A stretch of 64,000 nt of DNA from UBA4312 sp002394635 (GCA_946539765.1 CAMNHO010000001.1:1-64000), one strand, 5' to 3'; numbered from the stretch's first letter, positions 51,310-61,017 are shown. Notes: generated from the letters alone by a model not told the origin. Numbers and translations: made by a program.

Positions 51310-52188
51310 ATGAAAGGAATTATTCTGGCTGGGGGCAGTGGAACCCGTTTATATCCATTGACAAAAGTGACAAGTAAACAATTATTACCTATTTATGACA
51401 AACCGATGATCTACTATCCGATGAGCATATTGATGCTGGCGGGGATCCGGGAAATTTTGATTATTTCGACACCGGATGATACACCGCGTTTTCAGGAGCT
51501 GTTGGGAGATGGTCATGAATTCGGTCTGGAATTATCATATAAAGTACAGCCTAGTCCGGATGGCCTGGCCCAGGCTTTCATTCTGGGAGAAGATTTCATC
51601 GGGGATGATAGTGTGGCCATGATATTGGGCGACAATATTTTCCATGGACATGGTCTGACCAAACGTTTACGGGCCGCCAGCAGCAAGCAGGAAGGAGCAA
51701 CCGTATTCGGTTATTATGTAGAAGATCCGGAGCGATTTGGGGTTGTGGAATTCGATGAACAGGGGAAGGCTGTTTCATTGGAAGAAAAACCAAAACAACC
51801 GAAATCCAACTATGCGGTGACAGGGTTATATTTCTACGACAATAAAGTTGTCAACTATGCCAAGAACCTGAAACCAAGTGCTCGCGGGGAATTGGAAATT
51901 ACCGATCTGAACCGGATCTATCTGGAAAACAATGAATTGTCTGTAACCTTGCTGGGGGACGGTTTTACATGGCTGGATACAGGAACGCATGAATCTTTGG
52001 TGGATGCGACCAACTTTGTGAAGACAATTGAAGATCATCAGCACCGTAAGGTAGCCTGCTTAGAGGAAATTGCTTTTAACAACGGCTGGATCAGCCGTGC
52101 GCAGTTGGCAGAAGCCTATGAGATCTACAAGAAGAATCAGTATGGGGACTATTTAAAGAAGATCATGGATAGAAAGTATTTGGGGTAA
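51310..52188 (+). CDS. rfbA: Glucose-1-phosphate thymidylyltransferase
   Basis: This is the first enzyme of dTDP-rhamnose synthesis (RmlA), making dTDP-glucose. The 292-residue protein shows GIILAGGSGTRLYPLT, the KQLLPIYDKPMIYYP segment, ILGDNIFHGHG and VVEFDEQGKAVSLEEKP. A strong ACAGGAGG site precedes it. It opens the rml gene set and follows a terminator. Confidence 0.97.
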   Translation: MKGIILAGGSGTRLYPLTKVTSKQLLPIYDKPMIYYPMSILMLAGIREILIISTPDDTPRFQELLGDGHEFGLELSYKVQPSPDGLAQAFILGEDFIGDDSVAMILGDNIFHGHGLTKRLRAASSKQEGATVFGYYVEDPERFGVVEFDEQGKAVSLEEKPKQPKSNYAVTGLYFYDNKVVNYAKNLKPSARGELEITDLNRIYLENNELSVTLLGDGFTWLDTGTHESLVDATNFVKTIEDHQHRKVACLEEIAFNNGWISRAQLAEAYEIYKKNQYGDYLKKIMDRKYLG

Positions 52189-52192
52189 AACA

Positions 52193-52768
52193 ATGAAAGT
52201 AACAGAAACAAAAATACCAGGCGTATTGATCGTAGATACGGATGTATTTGGCGATCACAGAGGATATTTTACGGAAACGTATTCAAAACCAAAATATGAA
52301 AAACTGGGGATTACCGTAGACTTTGTACAGGACAATATGTCTTTTTCGGCACAGAAAGGAACGCTTCGTGGTCTGCATTGGCAGAACCCGCCATATGCTC
52401 AGTCCAAGCTTGTATCCTGTACCAAAGGAACCGTCATCGACGTAGCTGTGGATATTCGGAAAGGTTCCCCGACCTTCGGACAGTGGGTATCTGTGGAACT
52501 GAGTGCGGACAATCATCGGCAGTTCTTTATTCCGCAGGGATTTGCGCATGGCTTTTTGACATTGACTGATGATGTGGAATTCCGTTATAAGGTGGACAAT
52601 GTCTACAATAAGGAATCGGAAGGCGGTATGCGTTACGATGACCCGACTGTTAATGTAGACTGGGGAACCTTGCTGCAGGGTATTGAACCGGTCTTGAGCG
52701 AAAAAGACCAGATTGGACCGAAACTTCAGGATTCGAACAATCAGTTTGTATATAAGGAGAATTGTTGA
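52193..52768 (+). CDS. rfbC: dTDP-4-dehydrorhamnose 3,5-epimerase
   Basis: This is RmlC, the third step of dTDP-rhamnose synthesis. The 191-residue cupin has FVQDNMSFSAQKGTLRGLHWQ with the catalytic His, FFIPQGFAHGFLTL and YKVDNVYNKESEG. The gene follows rfbA by 4 bp. Confidence 0.96.
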   Translation: MKVTETKIPGVLIVDTDVFGDHRGYFTETYSKPKYEKLGITVDFVQDNMSFSAQKGTLRGLHWQNPPYAQSKLVSCTKGTVIDVAVDIRKGSPTFGQWVSVELSADNHRQFFIPQGFAHGFLTLTDDVEFRYKVDNVYNKESEGGMRYDDPTVNVDWGTLLQGIEPVLSEKDQIGPKLQDSNNQFVYKENC

Positions 52769-52769
52769 T

Positions 52770-53798
52770 ATGAAAATACTAGTTACAGGAGGTGCCGGTT
52801 TTATCGGCGGAAACTTTGTGCATTATATGGTCAATACGTATCCCGAAGATATGATTGTGAATTTGGACAAGCTGACCTATGCCGGAAATCTGGAAACATG
52901 TAAGCCGGTGGAAGACAAACCAAATTATAAATTTATCAAGGGAGATATTGCTGACCGGGAATTTATCTTTGATTTATTTGAAAAGGAACACTTTGATGTC
53001 GTTGTGAACTTTGCGGCTGAAAGTCATGTGGACCGCAGTATCGAGGATCCGGAAATCTTTGTAAAGACCAATGTGATGGGGACGACCACTTTGCTGGATG
53101 CTTGTGTGAAATACGGTATTCAGAGATACCATCAGGTATCGACCGATGAAGTCTATGGAGATCTGCCATTAGATCGTCCGGATCTGTTCTTTACTGAAGA
53201 AACACCACTGCATACAAGCTCGCCATACTCATCGGCTAAAGCCAGTGCTGATTTGTTTGTGCTGGCTTATCATCGAACTTACGGACTGCCGGTAACCATC
53301 AGCCGTTGTTCAAACAACTATGGACCGTATCATTTCCCGGAAAAACTTATTCCGCTGATCATTTCCAGAGCGTTGAATGATGAAACCATTCCGGTATACG
53401 GTACCGGAGAAAACGTACGTGACTGGCTGCATGTGTATGATCACTGTGTTGCCATTGACCTGATCGTTCGTAAAGGAACAGTCGGTGAGGTATACAATGT
53501 GGGCGGACACAATGAAAGGACCAATTTGGAAGTTGTCAAAACGGTTCTGCATGCTTTGGGAAAATCGGAAGACCTGATTACTTTTGTAGCAGACCGGAAG
53601 GGGCATGACCGTCGGTATGCCATTGATCCGACAAAGCTGGAAACAGAACTGGGATGGAAACCGAAATATACATTTGATACCGGAATTCCTCAGACGATCC
53701 AGTGGTATCTTGATAATAAGGAATGGTGGGAAAACATCATCAATGGAGAATACCGGAATTATTTTGATAAGATGTATGTAGAAAAAGGAAGGGCATAG
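52770..53798 (+). CDS. rfbB: dTDP-glucose 4,6-dehydratase
   Basis: This is RmlB, an extended SDR of 342 residues: KILVTGGAGFIGGNFV, NFAAESHVDRSIEDPE, STDEVYGDLPLD, and the YSSAKAS catalytic motif. The ATG at 52770 follows AAGGAG. The longer frame beginning at 52713 overlaps rfbC. Confidence 0.96.
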   Translation: MKILVTGGAGFIGGNFVHYMVNTYPEDMIVNLDKLTYAGNLETCKPVEDKPNYKFIKGDIADREFIFDLFEKEHFDVVVNFAAESHVDRSIEDPEIFVKTNVMGTTTLLDACVKYGIQRYHQVSTDEVYGDLPLDRPDLFFTEETPLHTSSPYSSAKASADLFVLAYHRTYGLPVTISRCSNNYGPYHFPEKLIPLIISRALNDETIPVYGTGENVRDWLHVYDHCVAIDLIVRKGTVGEVYNVGGHNERTNLEVVKTVLHALGKSEDLITFVADRKGHDRRYAIDPTKLETELGWKPKYTFDTGIPQTIQWYLDNKEWWENIINGEYRNYFDKMYVEKGRA

Positions 53799-53813
53799 AA
53801 AGAAGGTGGAAAA

Positions 53814-54962
53814 ATGAAGCAGAGAATGAATATACTGATCAGTTCCATTGTCTATACACTGGCGAAGGTGTTTTTCATTTTTCCAATCAAAAAAAATCAG
53901 ATTCTGTTTCAAAGCTTTGATTTTGGAAAAGATTATACATGCAATCCAAAATACATTTGTGAATATTTGAAGAAGACATACCCTGGGGAATATGAAATGG
54001 TTTGGGTGTTTCAAGATCCACAGGCTCACGATGTGCCGGGCATGAAGAAAGTGAAATACTATTCGCCGGCCTGGTTTAAAGCTTGTGCTACTTCCAAAGT
54101 CATCGTATTGAATTCAACACCGGCAGCTTATATGCCGAAACGAAAAGGGCAGAAGGTCATTGAGACATGGCATGCCGGTGGAGCGTATAAACGGATCGGT
54201 CTGTCCGATAATGATGATGCGTTCGAAACATGGCGATATAACCATATTCGCAAATATATCGATGTGTTTTTGAGCAGTTCACGGGCGTTTACTCAATCCA
54301 ATATCATTGAAGGCTTCCGTTACAAAGGTGAAATCATGAAATGTGGAATGCCACGTAACAGCATCTTACTGGATGCGGAAAAGCGGGATATGATCCGGCA
54401 GATAGTTCGGAGAAAGCTCGATATTCATGGCATTGTCATTTTGTATGCACCGACATTCCGAGGACACACCAATCAAGCTAAGAAAAGAGAAAACGCATTT
54501 CCCTATGCGCAGGTCATCGAATGGTTTAAGGAAAGATATGAAAAACATATCACGCTGTTGGTACGAAATCATTATCTAGATCAGAATACATACGATTATG
54601 ATGCCGATATCGTGGATGTTTCCGAGTATCCGGATATGCAGGAACTGCTTTGTGCTGCCGATGTGATGATCAATGATTATTCCAGCAGTATGTGGGATTT
54701 TGCGTTAATGGAAAAGCCGTGTCTTTTGTATGTACCCGATCTGGCGTTCTATGAAAAGCAGGATCGTGGTTTCTTTACACCAATCCAGGAATGGCCGGGT
54801 ATTCTTTGCCATGATCAGGATGAGCTGAAACAGGCAATTGAAAATCTGGAACCAGAACATTGTGCCCAAATTGCCCGTCGCCATATTCGGCAGATGGGTT
54901 CATATGAGAATGAAAATGCCACGAAGATCGTATGCGATCGGATACGGCAATGGACGAAATAG
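53814..54962 (+). CDS. CDP-glycerol/CDP-polyol glycerophosphotransferase (TagB/TagF-like)
   Basis: This enzyme would transfer glycerol phosphate or another polyol phosphate from a CDP donor. The 382-residue protein has the family motifs TWHAGGAYKRIG (catalytic His), YAPTFRG, and NDYSSSMWDFALMEKPCLLY with the nucleotide-binding Asp. It interrupts the rml order between rfbB and rfbD, an arrangement common in teichoic-acid-like polysaccharide loci. The polyol may be supplied by the IspD/TarI-type enzyme at 60293. Confidence 0.92.
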   Translation: MKQRMNILISSIVYTLAKVFFIFPIKKNQILFQSFDFGKDYTCNPKYICEYLKKTYPGEYEMVWVFQDPQAHDVPGMKKVKYYSPAWFKACATSKVIVLNSTPAAYMPKRKGQKVIETWHAGGAYKRIGLSDNDDAFETWRYNHIRKYIDVFLSSSRAFTQSNIIEGFRYKGEIMKCGMPRNSILLDAEKRDMIRQIVRRKLDIHGIVILYAPTFRGHTNQAKKRENAFPYAQVIEWFKERYEKHITLLVRNHYLDQNTYDYDADIVDVSEYPDMQELLCAADVMINDYSSSMWDFALMEKPCLLYVPDLAFYEKQDRGFFTPIQEWPGILCHDQDELKQAIENLEPEHCAQIARRHIRQMGSYENENATKIVCDRIRQWTK

Positions 54963-54971
54963 AGGAAAAAT

Positions 54972-55817
54972 ATGAAAATTTTAGTAACAGGATATAAGGG
55001 ACAACTAGGTTATGATGTTGTCAACGAAGCCCACGCACGACAAATCGAAGCTGTGGGTGTCGATATCGATGAAATGGATATTACCAATGCGCAGCAGGTA
55101 CATGATGTCATTACTGCCGGAGCATATGATGCGGTAGTTCATTGTGCCGCCTGGACCGCTGTCGATAAAGCGGAAGACATGGTGGATGTGGTCCGCAAGG
55201 TCAATGCCGAAGGAACGAAAAATATCGTGGAGGTATGCCGCCAGCTGGATATACCGGTCATGTACTTTTCCACTGATTATGTCTTTAACGGACAGGGAAC
55301 GATACCATGGAAAGAATACGATCACAGAGAGCCGCTGAATGTATACGGACAGACCAAATACGAAGGGGAACTGGCTGTGGAAAGCTATCCGAAGCATTTT
55401 ATTATCCGTATTTCCTGGGTATTTGGAAAGAATGGCAACAATTTTATCAAAACGATGCTTCGCTTAGGAAAAGAAAGAGGTGCTGTATCCGTGGTCAATG
55501 ATCAGATCGGTATGGTGACCTATACCTATGATCTGGCCCGGCTGGTTGTCGATATGATCCAGACACAAGCTTATGGAACGTATCATGCGACCAATTCCGG
55601 TGATTTTATCAGCTGGTATGATTTTGCGTGTGAGATTTTTAAACAGGCGGGCATGGATGTGAAGGTTACACCGGTTGACAGCAGCGCCTTTCCAGTTAAG
55701 GCGGTCCGTCCGAAAAACAGCCGGATGAACCAGAGCGAACTGGATGACCATGGCTTTGAAAGACTACCACATTGGAAAGATGCGTTAGCTAGATATTTAG
55801 ATGAATTAAAAGGATAG
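54972..55817 (+). CDS. rfbD: dTDP-4-dehydrorhamnose reductase
   Basis: This is RmlD, the last step to dTDP-L-rhamnose. The 281-residue SDR shows MKILVTGYKGQLGYDVV, VVHCAAWTAVDKAED, FSTDYVFNGQG, YGQTKYEGE and RISWVFG. It completes the four-gene dTDP-rhamnose set. Confidence 0.96.
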   Translation: MKILVTGYKGQLGYDVVNEAHARQIEAVGVDIDEMDITNAQQVHDVITAGAYDAVVHCAAWTAVDKAEDMVDVVRKVNAEGTKNIVEVCRQLDIPVMYFSTDYVFNGQGTIPWKEYDHREPLNVYGQTKYEGELAVESYPKHFIIRISWVFGKNGNNFIKTMLRLGKERGAVSVVNDQIGMVTYTYDLARLVVDMIQTQAYGTYHATNSGDFISWYDFACEIFKQAGMDVKVTPVDSSAFPVKAVRPKNSRMNQSELDDHGFERLPHWKDALARYLDELKG

Positions 55818-55825
55818 GTGATTTC

Positions 55826-56992
55826 ATGGCTCAGACAATAAAAAAAGATATCTGTTTCTATGTGCCTTTTGGAATCTGGGCTTACTTCTCTGTATTCTGG
55901 CATACCTTTTTGTATCCGTATATCGCTATTTTTTACCTTCCTTTATCGATAGTATGCATGCTGGTGATCGGTCTGCGGGAATGCCTTTTTTTAAAGACCT
56001 ATACATGGAAAGATATTCTGGGAGCCGCTTTTGCCATATTCGGCATGATTATAGCAATCCGGCTTCATGAGGGTACCGTCATGTATTCGTGCTTTTTGAT
56101 CTTCTGTGGCCGGCATACTGATTTCAGGAACTTAATGAAAACGTGTCTGATCAGCTTTAGCCTGAGCTTGCTGACGATCGTTCTTTGTTCACAGATTGGT
56201 ATGATCCCGGATTATATCCTAGATGCCGGCGGTGTTCGGCCACGTCACTTTCTAGGTTTCCGGTATGCCTTGTATGCACCGAGCATTTATTTTAATCTAT
56301 GTGCTGTGCTGCTGTATCTGCGAAAACAGAAGATAACATGGATCGAATCTGCAGCTATGGCGGCCATTGCGCTCTATTTATACAAGATGACGGATTCCCG
56401 GTTATGTTTTGTTTGGACCTTGTTATTGATTGTCATCGGTCTTTTGTTGAAATACGGTTTTGATTTCTTCAGCCGTCGGACGCTTTTAAAGCTTTTAATG
56501 ACCTTCTCGCTTCTTTTATCAGCATTGGTCAGTTATGGTCTGGTCTATGCATATCAGCAGAAGGTTCCAGTTATCCTGACGTTAAATGACAAGCTGAGCA
56601 ATCGTTTAGGCAAAGCGTCGCAATCATTGGAAGAAAATGGTTTATCATTACTGGATCATAACATCGAGTTCAATGGCAATGGTTTGAATATGGATGGACA
56701 GTCCGGAAAAGATGAATCCGAAACAAAAGACAACTATGTAGATTGTTTCTATGTAAAGATGCTGCAGGAATATGGTATTGTGTTTTTTTCCCTGGTTTTG
56801 ATCTTGTATACCAAGGTATTATGGCATCTGCAGAAGAAAAATGAATTATATATACTGGCTATATTCAGCTTGATAGCCTTGCATGGCATTTTGGATGACC
56901 TGATCTTCAAATTGTTCTATCATTCGTTCTGGATGGTAGGAAGCTTTGTGTTGATCCGTCACAACAGGAGGACAGACGATGAGTATTTATGA
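55826..56992 (+). CDS. Wzy-like oligosaccharide repeat-unit polymerase
   Basis: This 388-residue integral membrane protein has about ten hydrophobic segments and a long extracytoplasmic loop (about 245-310, PVILTLNDKLSNRLGKASQS to DNYVDCFY) before the last helices. The segment RHFLGFRYALYAPSIYFNL is typical of Gram-positive Wzy-type polymerases. Sequence divergence of the family makes the call depend on topology and position. It overlaps the next gene by 14 bp. Confidence 0.78.
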   Translation: MAQTIKKDICFYVPFGIWAYFSVFWHTFLYPYIAIFYLPLSIVCMLVIGLRECLFLKTYTWKDILGAAFAIFGMIIAIRLHEGTVMYSCFLIFCGRHTDFRNLMKTCLISFSLSLLTIVLCSQIGMIPDYILDAGGVRPRHFLGFRYALYAPSIYFNLCAVLLYLRKQKITWIESAAMAAIALYLYKMTDSRLCFVWTLLLIVIGLLLKYGFDFFSRRTLLKLLMTFSLLLSALVSYGLVYAYQQKVPVILTLNDKLSNRLGKASQSLEENGLSLLDHNIEFNGNGLNMDGQSGKDESETKDNYVDCFYVKMLQEYGIVFFSLVLILYTKVLWHLQKKNELYILAIFSLIALHGILDDLIFKLFYHSFWMVGSFVLIRHNRRTDDEYL

Positions 56993-58031
56993 ACATACAT
57001 TGTATCAGCAGGACCTGGCGGCTGTAGCCGGGCTGCATTATGACTGGAATCGATTAAAGGATGCTTCTTTTTTGATCACCGGAGCGACCGGCATGATCGG
57101 CAGCTTCCTGATTGATGTCCTGATGAAAAAGAATCAGGAGCAGCAGTTGAATTGTACGATCTTTGCGGTGGGACGAAGCGAAGAAAAAGCCAGAAAACGG
57201 TTTGGCGATATCTTTGATTCCGACCAATTTCGTTTTCTTCAGCTGGATATCAACAAACCGTTTACACTTGATGTGGAGTCTATGGATTATGTGCTGCATG
57301 CCGCATCCAATACGCATCCTAAAGCGTATGCGACCGATCCAATCGGTACGATCACAGCCAATGTGATCGCAACTCATCAGCTGCTTGAACAAGCCAGCCA
57401 GAAACAATGTAAACGTTTTGTGTTCTTATCTTCCGTGGAAATATACGGTGAAAACCGTGGCGATGTGGATGCCTTTGATGAGAACTATCTTGGTTATATC
57501 AATTGTAATACGTTGCGAGCCGGCTACCCGGAAAGTAAACGAGTCGGAGAAGCTTTATGCCAGGCCTATATTTCGCAGAAAGGCATGGATATCGTCATTC
57601 CACGTTTATCGAGGGTCTATGGACCGACCATGCTGATGAGCGATTCCAAGGCATTATCACAGTTTATTAAAAAGGCCTTAAACGCGGAAGATATTGTGTT
57701 AAAGAGTGAAGGAAACCAGTTTTATTCGTATTCTTATGTAGCGGATATTGCTTCGGCAATCTTCAAGATCCTATTCGATGGAAAAAACGGGGAAGCATAT
57801 AATGTTTCCAACAGCGACATCACCTTAAAGGCGCTGGCCGGCATGATTGCCGAGAGCGTTGGACGTAAAGTGGTCTTTGAACTACCGGATGAAACAGAAA
57901 GAAAGGGATATTCCACCGCAACCAAAGCCATCCTGGATACCACGAAAGTACAAAAGCTTGGATGGGAACCTTTGTATACAATGGAACAGGGAATCCGCCG
58001 TACCATTGAGATATTAAAGGAAACAGAATGA
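56979..58031 (+). CDS. NAD-dependent epimerase/dehydratase of nucleotide sugars
   Basis: This 350-residue extended SDR shows FLITGATGMIGSFLID, HAASNTHPKAYATDP, SSVEIYGENRG and the YPESKRVGEAL catalytic motif. It most resembles the UDP-glucuronate decarboxylase group. In some streptococcal capsule loci a comparable gene partners an IspD-type enzyme to make a CDP-polyol. Such an enzyme lies 2.3 kb downstream, so a similar pairing is possible here. Confidence 0.83.
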   Translation: MSIYEHTLYQQDLAAVAGLHYDWNRLKDASFLITGATGMIGSFLIDVLMKKNQEQQLNCTIFAVGRSEEKARKRFGDIFDSDQFRFLQLDINKPFTLDVESMDYVLHAASNTHPKAYATDPIGTITANVIATHQLLEQASQKQCKRFVFLSSVEIYGENRGDVDAFDENYLGYINCNTLRAGYPESKRVGEALCQAYISQKGMDIVIPRLSRVYGPTMLMSDSKALSQFIKKALNAEDIVLKSEGNQFYSYSYVADIASAIFKILFDGKNGEAYNVSNSDITLKALAGMIAESVGRKVVFELPDETERKGYSTATKAILDTTKVQKLGWEPLYTMEQGIRRTIEILKETE

Positions 58032-58141
58032 CACGGATCGATATCGATGAGAACTATTTGACGGAACGCATAAAAAAAGATATCGTAGTATTGGCGATTA
58101 TTAGAAAAGGGCAGGATTATGACACGAATTGGTTTTTTTAA
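58028..58141 (+). CDS. Possible 37-residue small ORF before the sugar transferase
   Basis: ATG 58028 overlaps the previous stop (ATGA) and follows AAAGG at seven bases. The 37 codons (MTRIDIDENYLTERIKKDIV..., ending DTNWFF) stop at TAA 58139-58141, overlapping the start of the next gene by 23 bp. It may be a real small protein or a translational-coupling leader. No known family is recognised. Confidence 0.45.
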   Translation: MTRIDIDENYLTERIKKDIVVLAIIRKGQDYDTNWFF

Positions 58142-59480
58142 TTTTTTGATCAATGTATTGACCGCAGCTATTCTTTTGATTGTGTTTCCGTTTGATGCAT
58201 TTTTTCCAAAGAGATTATTTGTGGTCTATTGTATTATGCAGATATTGATCGGCAGATATCAGAATACGGTATTACTGGTATGGGATGAGATCAAGCTATG
58301 CATACAAAGTCATTTCTGGTTCTTTATCATTGGAACATTGATTATTTATCCGGATTATCCGCAGGATACATGGATCTTATTGTTGTTTACTGCAGCCTGT
58401 TTCTTTTTCTCGGTCTTTTTTGCCAGAAATACGCGGATCTGGTTTCGAAATCAATTTAAAAGAAGGGTTTGTGTCATCGGGATGGGGGCTTCGGCTTCCA
58501 AACTGATGGGCGTTGTGCACACAAACCGTTTTTCATTGTTAGACCTGAAATGTTTCATTGATTGTAATCATTCGACCTTCTTTGAGAATGTGCATTATCA
58601 GAACTGCATGATCCCGCAGGATCAAACCATCCTGCCGCTCGATCAACTGGAAATGGCATTAAAAAAATATCAGATTGATACCGTGATTGTGGCGATTACC
58701 GAAATGGATCGTGAAGATATGCAAAGGATCGTCAATCGTGTCAAGGATAAAGTGACCGATATCATGTATTTGCCACAGATGACCAATCTGGTGACATTCG
58801 ATACCAAGTTCAAGGATTTTGACGGATTGATCTTGATATCCAGCAGTCATGGACCGATGAAGTTGATGTCGATCATCTCCAAGCGGATTTTGGATATCGT
58901 TATATCCTTAGCGGGGATGTTGATGTTGATCCCACTGACGGTGTTTGTGTTCTTTAAGAATCGTTCACAGGGAGATACAGACCCGATCTTCTTTAAACAA
59001 GATCGGATCGGAAAGAATGGAAAAGTATTTCAAATCTACAAATATCGTACCATGGTACCGAATGCCGATCAGATCCTGGAAGAGATGATGGCCAAGGATC
59101 CTGCCATCCGGGAAGAGTATGAAATTAATAAAAAGCTGGAAAACGATCCGAGAATTACCAAGGCCGGTGAGTTTTTGCGTGAGAAAAGTCTGGATGAATT
59201 TCCTCAGTTTATCAATGTGTTAAAAGGACAGATGTCTTTGATCGGACCGCGCCCGTATCTGGAACGGGAAATCGAGGATATGGGAGAGTATTATGATATT
59301 GTAATTCAGTCTAAACCGGGGCTGACCGGTATGTGGCAGACACATGGTCGCAGCGATGTGGATTTCCAGACGCGTCTGGAACTGGATGATTATTATGTAC
59401 ACAACTGGAATTTCTGGATGGATGTTACTCTGTTTGTGAAGACCGTTCGAATTGTACTATATGGAAGTGGAGCAAGATAA
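58119..59480 (+). CDS. Initiating undecaprenyl-phosphate sugar-phosphate transferase, large CpsE/WbaP type
   Basis: This is the second initiating enzyme in the window. The 453-residue protein has four N-terminal membrane segments, a CoA-binding-like cytosolic domain (RVCVIGMGASASKLMG, about 125-240), and a C-terminal catalytic domain. That domain carries KRILDIVISLAGMLMLIPL, DPIFFKQDRIGKNGK, YKYRTM, SLDEFPQFINVL, LIGPRPYL and PGLTGMWQTHGRSD. Its sugar substrate is unknown. Position in the middle of the rml cluster makes it the likely starter of the main polysaccharide. Confidence 0.94.
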   Translation: MTRIGFFNFLINVLTAAILLIVFPFDAFFPKRLFVVYCIMQILIGRYQNTVLLVWDEIKLCIQSHFWFFIIGTLIIYPDYPQDTWILLLFTAACFFFSVFFARNTRIWFRNQFKRRVCVIGMGASASKLMGVVHTNRFSLLDLKCFIDCNHSTFFENVHYQNCMIPQDQTILPLDQLEMALKKYQIDTVIVAITEMDREDMQRIVNRVKDKVTDIMYLPQMTNLVTFDTKFKDFDGLILISSSHGPMKLMSIISKRILDIVISLAGMLMLIPLTVFVFFKNRSQGDTDPIFFKQDRIGKNGKVFQIYKYRTMVPNADQILEEMMAKDPAIREEYEINKKLENDPRITKAGEFLREKSLDEFPQFINVLKGQMSLIGPRPYLEREIEDMGEYYDIVIQSKPGLTGMWQTHGRSDVDFQTRLELDDYYVHNWNFWMDVTLFVKTVRIVLYGSGAR

Positions 59481-60280
59481 TGGATAATGTAAAAATTATT
59501 GTGGCGACGCATAAGGCTTATCGAATGCCAAAAGATCCGATGTATCTGCCTTTGCATGTAGGAGCACATGGAAAATCGTTGGATCTTGAATATGTCAAGG
59601 ATGATATCGGAGATAATATTTCGGAAAAAAATCCGTATTATTGTGAGCTGACGGGTTTATACTGGGCCTGGAAGCATGTTCATGCCTCTTATATCGGACT
59701 GGTTCATTACCGTCGTTATTTCAAGGGGACGACCCCGTCAAAAGACAAATTTGAACAAGTGCTCAAAGAAGTGGAAATTCGTCAATATATACCAAAAATA
59801 AAGGTATTTGTACCAAAAAAACGAAATTACTATATTGAAACGCTATACACGCATTATGCGCATACACATTATGCGGAACACCTGGATAAGACCCGACAGA
59901 TCCTGGAAAACAAATACCCGGAATATGTTCCATATTATGACAAGGTCGTACAGCAGACCCATGGCTATATGTTCAATATGATGATCATGGAGCATGATCT
60001 GCTGGATATGTATTGTACATGGTTGTTTGATATTCTGGGGCAGCTGGAAACAAAGGTGGATACAGCAAAGCTGTCGGCTTTTCAATCACGTTTCTATGGC
60101 CGGGTCAGCGAGATCATCTTTAATGCCTGGCTGGCATATCAGATCGATCAGGGTACGATCCGTAACGATGAAATCAAAGAGCTTCCTTTATTACAAATGG
60201 AATCGACAAACTGGATCAAAAAAGGCGGCTCATTTATAAAAGCCAAATTCTTTCATAAGAAATATGAGGGCAGCTTTTAG
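59480..60280 (+). CDS. DUF4422 glycosyltransferase-like protein
   Basis: The 266 residues match DUF4422: VKIIVATHKAYRMPKD, YYCELTGLYWAWKHV, YIGLVHYRRYF, YMFNMMIMEHDLLDMYC and FQSRFYGRVSEIIFNAWL. Proteins of this group are found in capsule loci and act, or are thought to act, as galactosyl-type transferases. It overlaps the sugar transferase stop by 1 bp. Confidence 0.9.
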   Translation: MDNVKIIVATHKAYRMPKDPMYLPLHVGAHGKSLDLEYVKDDIGDNISEKNPYYCELTGLYWAWKHVHASYIGLVHYRRYFKGTTPSKDKFEQVLKEVEIRQYIPKIKVFVPKKRNYYIETLYTHYAHTHYAEHLDKTRQILENKYPEYVPYYDKVVQQTHGYMFNMMIMEHDLLDMYCTWLFDILGQLETKVDTAKLSAFQSRFYGRVSEIIFNAWLAYQIDQGTIRNDEIKELPLLQMESTNWIKKGGSFIKAKFFHKKYEGSF

Positions 60281-60292
60281 AAAGGAATAGCT

Positions 60293-61009
60293 ATGAATAT
60301 CGCAATTATTATTGCCGGTGGTTCCGGTTCAAGAATGGGGCAGGACATCCCGAAGCAGTTTATTAATGTCTATGATAAACCGGTGTTGATCTATACGCTG
60401 GAGGGGTTTCAGAAACATCCGCAGATTGATGCCATCGAAGTCGTATGTATTGACGGCTGGCATGATATTGTGTGGGCCTACGCCAAACAATTCAATATCG
60501 ATAAACTAAAATGGATCGTATCCGGAGGCCATACCGGTCAGGAATCTATACGTAACGGTGTCTATCATCTGGAAGGGATTGCCAAGGATGATGACAATAT
60601 CATCATTCATGACGGCATTCGCCCGTTGGTCGATGAAACCGTTTTGTCGGATCTGATCATCAAATGTAACAAATATGGCAATGCGGTGACATCTATGCCA
60701 TATAATGAACAGATCTTTATCGTTGATGATGAGATTTCCACAGTACAGTATATTCCAAGAGAAACATTACGTCGTGTGGCGACACCACAGGCCTATAAAT
60801 TTAAAAAGCTGGACTGGGCGTATCACGAGGCTTTTGAAAAAGAAATCGGTATTTATGGATCTTCTTATACAAATACCATGATGGTGGAACTGGGAGAACG
60901 TTTATACTTTGCGGCTGGTTCCGATAAGAATATCAAACTGACCACAAAGGATGATCTGGAAATGTTTAAGGCATATTTGAAATCCGATAAGGATAACTGG
61001 TTAAAGTAG
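60293..61009 (+). CDS. IspD/TarI-type cytidylyltransferase
   Basis: The 238-residue enzyme shows the IspD/TarI fold: AIIIAGGSGSRMGQDIPKQF, SGGHTGQESIRNGV, NIIIHDGIRPLVDE and a TPQAYKF stretch. Such proteins in polysaccharide loci usually make a CDP-polyol (for example CDP-ribitol) and not the isoprenoid precursor. With the glycerophosphotransferase-type gene at 53814 this points to a polyol phosphate in the polymer. No TarJ-like dehydrogenase is adjacent. Confidence 0.88.
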   Translation: MNIAIIIAGGSGSRMGQDIPKQFINVYDKPVLIYTLEGFQKHPQIDAIEVVCIDGWHDIVWAYAKQFNIDKLKWIVSGGHTGQESIRNGVYHLEGIAKDDDNIIIHDGIRPLVDETVLSDLIIKCNKYGNAVTSMPYNEQIFIVDDEISTVQYIPRETLRRVATPQAYKFKKLDWAYHEAFEKEIGIYGSSYTNTMMVELGERLYFAAGSDKNIKLTTKDDLEMFKAYLKSDKDNWLK

Positions 61010-61017
61010 GTGAAAGA

